NCBI RefSeq assembly: GCF_011742165.1 | Contig: NZ_JAAQTO010000049.1 | Coordinates: forward strand, 1 to 64,000 | Origin: Billgrantia bachuensis | GTDB lineage: Bacteria; Pseudomonadota; Gammaproteobacteria; Pseudomonadales; Halomonadaceae | Direction of reading: 5' to 3' | Length of the DNA: 64,000 nucleotides | Shown: positions 62,423 through 64,000 of the stretch, in pieces | Numbering within the stretch: the first letter of the stretch is position 1 | Layout: each line of letters starts with the position of its first letter | Notes under the pieces: generated by a model | Told to the model about the DNA's origin: nothing | The model's database searches: none | The model's input: only the letters and a program-made list of their open reading frames with translations | Position numbers and translations under genes: made by a program

Positions 62423-63246
62423 CGAATACTCGCTGCTGAAGGTCGGATATAAGGGGGAATAGTGGTCAAGACGGAAATCCTATCGGTCAGGGATCCGCAG
62501 TGGGTCGACGAGAACCGCACCGCGATCAACTGCTGGGTTAGAACGAACACGCTCGTGCAGGAGGTTCCCTTTACGGCTACGCCTTATGATCCGGAGCCCC
62601 ACGGGAGAGAGCTTTTCGCGAGGTGCCTAGCTGGCGAGTTTGGAGATATTGCTGCGCCGGAGGCACAGCGCTTGCCTGCCCCCATGCCGCCGGCAGAGGT
62701 TCCCGTCCAGCTAAAACGGCTGGAGAGGTTTCTGAGCCACGCAAACCTCGAGAATGCTAGGAAGTCATTTCGCAGTGTCGTGATTGTTTGGGCGTCATTT
62801 CTCGACGGCCTTCTAGATGAGTTGCTAGAAATTGAGGCTTTGCGCGCTTCCGCTGCGGGCGAAGCAGTGGGAAAGCCGCCGCACACCTTCGATGACCGGA
62901 TCAAGCGAGCCTTCGCCGCCGGATTAATCGATCAGGAAGAGACTGACAGGTGCCTCCACATAAGGCGTATACGGAATGCGGCGGCTCATGATTGGGAGCT
63001 TTCCCTTGAGACAGAAAGTGTACTGCCGGGTCTGCGAGCGCTCCATGAGGCGGATCACTCTGAGGTGTTGGTTTTTCAAGATGACTTAGATTATTTGCTC
63101 CAGCGGGTTTACAGTGCCTCTTGCGCCATGCTCATCATGCGGCTGCTTGAGCGCCTGCCAGTCGAGGCGGCGTAAAAGCGCTAACAAGTCCATTGAGCGA
63201 ACGGACAAAAAAGCTGGCGTTTTTCGTCCGTCGCTTATGTCCAGCG
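62417..63246 (+). mobile_element. Integron-type gene cassette 2
   Basis: A second cassette with one ORF (62462-63175) and a 3' attC. Its left end TTAGTGC (after G62416) and its R'' GCGCTAAC (63178-63185) would be complementary in the circle (GTTAGTGC against GTTAGCGC) with one G-T difference. It is in the same orientation as cassette 1, with the attC on the 3' side, as in all integron arrays. Confidence 0.7.
62462..63175 (+). CDS. Cassette protein: phage-tail-associated N-terminus plus MtlR/HEPN-like domain
   Basis: Protein of 237 residues from a GTG start with AAGGGGGAATA upstream. Residues 1-65 (DPQWVDENRTAINCWV ... VPFTATPYDPEPHGRELF ... GEFGDIAAPE) resemble a small domain common beside phage tail-fibre genes. 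Residues about 85-235 look like the MtlR/DUF4145 HEPN group: VWASFLDGLLDELLE, TFDDRIKRAFAAGLIDQEE, then IRRIRNAAAHDWEL with R171-N172 and His176 as the R-x4-H motif. Both similarities are from motif recognition. Cytoplasmic; function unknown, possibly phage sensing and RNA cleavage. Confidence 0.62.
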   Translation: MVKTEILSVRDPQWVDENRTAINCWVRTNTLVQEVPFTATPYDPEPHGRELFARCLAGEFGDIAAPEAQRLPAPMPPAEVPVQLKRLERFLSHANLENARKSFRSVVIVWASFLDGLLDELLEIEALRASAAGEAVGKPPHTFDDRIKRAFAAGLIDQEETDRCLHIRRIRNAAAHDWELSLETESVLPGLRALHEADHSEVLVFQDDLDYLLQRVYSASCAMLIMRLLERLPVEAA

Positions 63247-63252
63247 TTACAT
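63178..63252 (+). other. attC recombination site of cassette 2
   Basis: R'' GCGCTAAC (63178-63185) faces R' GTTACAT (63246-63252). The inner arms AGCGAACGGAC (63196-63206) and GTCCGTCGCT (63226-63235) pair with one extra A in the left arm (A200 or A201 of 63200-63201), and the stem closes with A6/T5 around GCTGGCG. The R' box is imperfect (GTTAC for GTTAG), so what follows need not be another intact cassette. Confidence 0.68.
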
Positions 63253-63316
63253 CAGTATTTATTAAATGTCCGCTTATGGCCGAAAGCCATCACTCACCCT
63301 CGGAGCTATCGCCTGT

Positions 63317-64000
63317 TCACATGCGGTGATTCTCTAGTAGGAAGTCCACGAACAATCGCACCCGCGCCGGCATCGCCGAGCCACCCACGAACACCGCATG
63401 AATGGGTTCCCTATCACCGGGATTGAAGGCTTCCAGCAGCGGCACCAGGTCGCCGCGCTGCAAATCCTCGGCCACGCTGAATTCGCCGATGCGCGCGATG
63501 CCGGCGCCCACCCGTGCGAATTGCGCCAGCGCCTCACCGCTACTGCATTCGATATTGCCGCATACCTTGAGGGAGAATGCCTGGTCGTCGCGGATGAACG
63601 GCCAGTTGGGTTCAGCACGTCGGAAGTTGAAGCGCAGGCAGTTGTGTTGCAGCAGGTCTTCCGGTTGCTGCGGCGTGCCGTGGCGCTGGAGATAGGCTGG
63701 GGAGGCCACCACCACCTGGCCGGTATCGCCTATGCGGCGAGCGGTCAGTGGGCTGTCGGGCAGATGGCCAAAGCGCACGGCTACGTCGGCCTGGCCGCCG
63801 AGAATATCGACTACTTCGTCGCCCAGAGTGAGGTCAACAGTGATGTTCGGGTAACGCGCGCTGAATGCGGTCACCAACGGCACGATGGCCAGCCGCCCGT
63901 GGCCGAGCGCAGCACTTACGCGCAAGCGGCCTTTGGGCACGCCCTGGTCAGCAATGGCCTCTTCGACCTCGGCCATATCGGCAAGGATGCGTCGAGCACC
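63317..64000 (-). CDS. LysR family regulator, N-terminus beyond window edge
   Basis: C-terminal part (about 227 codons) of a LysR-type regulator. The open frame continues to the window end without a stop, so the HTH domain lies beyond 64000 and the ATG at 63976 is not the true start. The effector domain begins GVPKGRLRVSAALGHGRLAI and includes GQADVAVRFGHLPDSPL and ARVGAGIARIGEF, typical of the CrgA/DsdC-like solvent or aromatic-stress group of LysR proteins. G+C content returns to the core level here. Confidence 0.9.
   Translation of the reverse strand, partial: GARRILADMAEVEEAIADQGVPKGRLRVSAALGHGRLAIVPLVTAFSARYPNITVDLTLGDEVVDILGGQADVAVRFGHLPDSPLTARRIGDTGQVVVASPAYLQRHGTPQQPEDLLQHNCLRFNFRRAEPNWPFIRDDQAFSLKVCGNIECSSGEALAQFARVGAGIARIGEFSVAEDLQRGDLVPLLEAFNPGDREPIHAVFVGGSAMPARVRLFVDFLLENHRM

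Overview
The window is a dense, high-G+C bacterial chromosome segment, best matched by a halophilic gammaproteobacterium of the Halomonas type. This is inferred from the thrB-DUF2782-polA order, a Pseudomonas/Halomonas-type FabY, a PcaR/PcaQ-controlled beta-ketoadipate pathway, and TRAP, TTT and Fbp transporters. No rRNA, tRNA or CRISPR array was recognised.

Layout. (1) 1-4 kb: threonine biosynthesis (thrB), a DUF2782 protein and DNA polymerase I. (2) 4-8.6 kb: a minus-strand unit of NCS2 nucleobase permease, metal-dependent amidohydrolase and TauE/SafE exporter, divergent from a LysR regulator with a clear LysR box between them. (3) 8.6-12.7 kb: a ferric-iron ABC transporter whose three genes lie in alternating orientation around a Fur-like box. 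(4) 12.9-15.9 kb: a complete DctPQM TRAP transporter. (5) 16.3-35 kb: mainly housekeeping and stress genes (TmcA, PepD, a PfpI-like protein, Dps, small lipoproteins including two entericidins and an I78 inhibitor, DUF1007 plus NicO metal transport, a HIT protein, thioesterase, AtoE, MATE, ferredoxin, CoaD, FabY, a TrmB-like methyltransferase, an SMR pump, PBP4 and DgkA). An intergenic small-RNA candidate lies at about 32.08-32.14 kb. (6) 35-38.7 kb: GlnE and AroQ. (7) 38.9-46.8 kb: the lower beta-ketoadipate pathway (AEC carrier, pcaR, pcaB, pcaIJF, fused pcaDC), with two matching PcaR-type operators. (8) 46.8-56.9 kb: a GntR-controlled catabolic island (IlvD/Edd dehydratase, TctCBA uptake, enolase-superfamily acid-sugar dehydratase, DHDPS-family lyase, 2-hydroxyacid dehydrogenase, FMN 2-hydroxyacid oxidase), probably for an unidentified sugar acid. 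(9) 57.5-61.3 kb: MFS permease, pcaQ and pcaHG with a textbook PcaQ site. (10) 61.6-63.3 kb: a lower-G+C insert that reads as two integron gene cassettes without an integrase. Both encode proteins with a HEPN-type R-x4-H motif. (11) From 63.3 kb: a truncated LysR regulator.

How the genes work together. Protocatechuate is opened by PcaHG, then passes through PcaB, PcaDC, PcaIJ and PcaF to succinyl-CoA and acetyl-CoA. PcaQ (ring cleavage) and PcaR (lower pathway) control separate blocks. The island at 46.8-56.9 kb appears to be a self-contained uptake, dehydration, cleavage and oxidation pathway. The most unusual element is the two-cassette array. Its attC sites show extrahelical bases, and each cassette's two ends are reverse-complementary as expected for excised circles. 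The second cassette appears to fuse a phage-tail-associated N-terminal segment to an MtlR/HEPN-like domain, so a phage-defence role is a testable guess.
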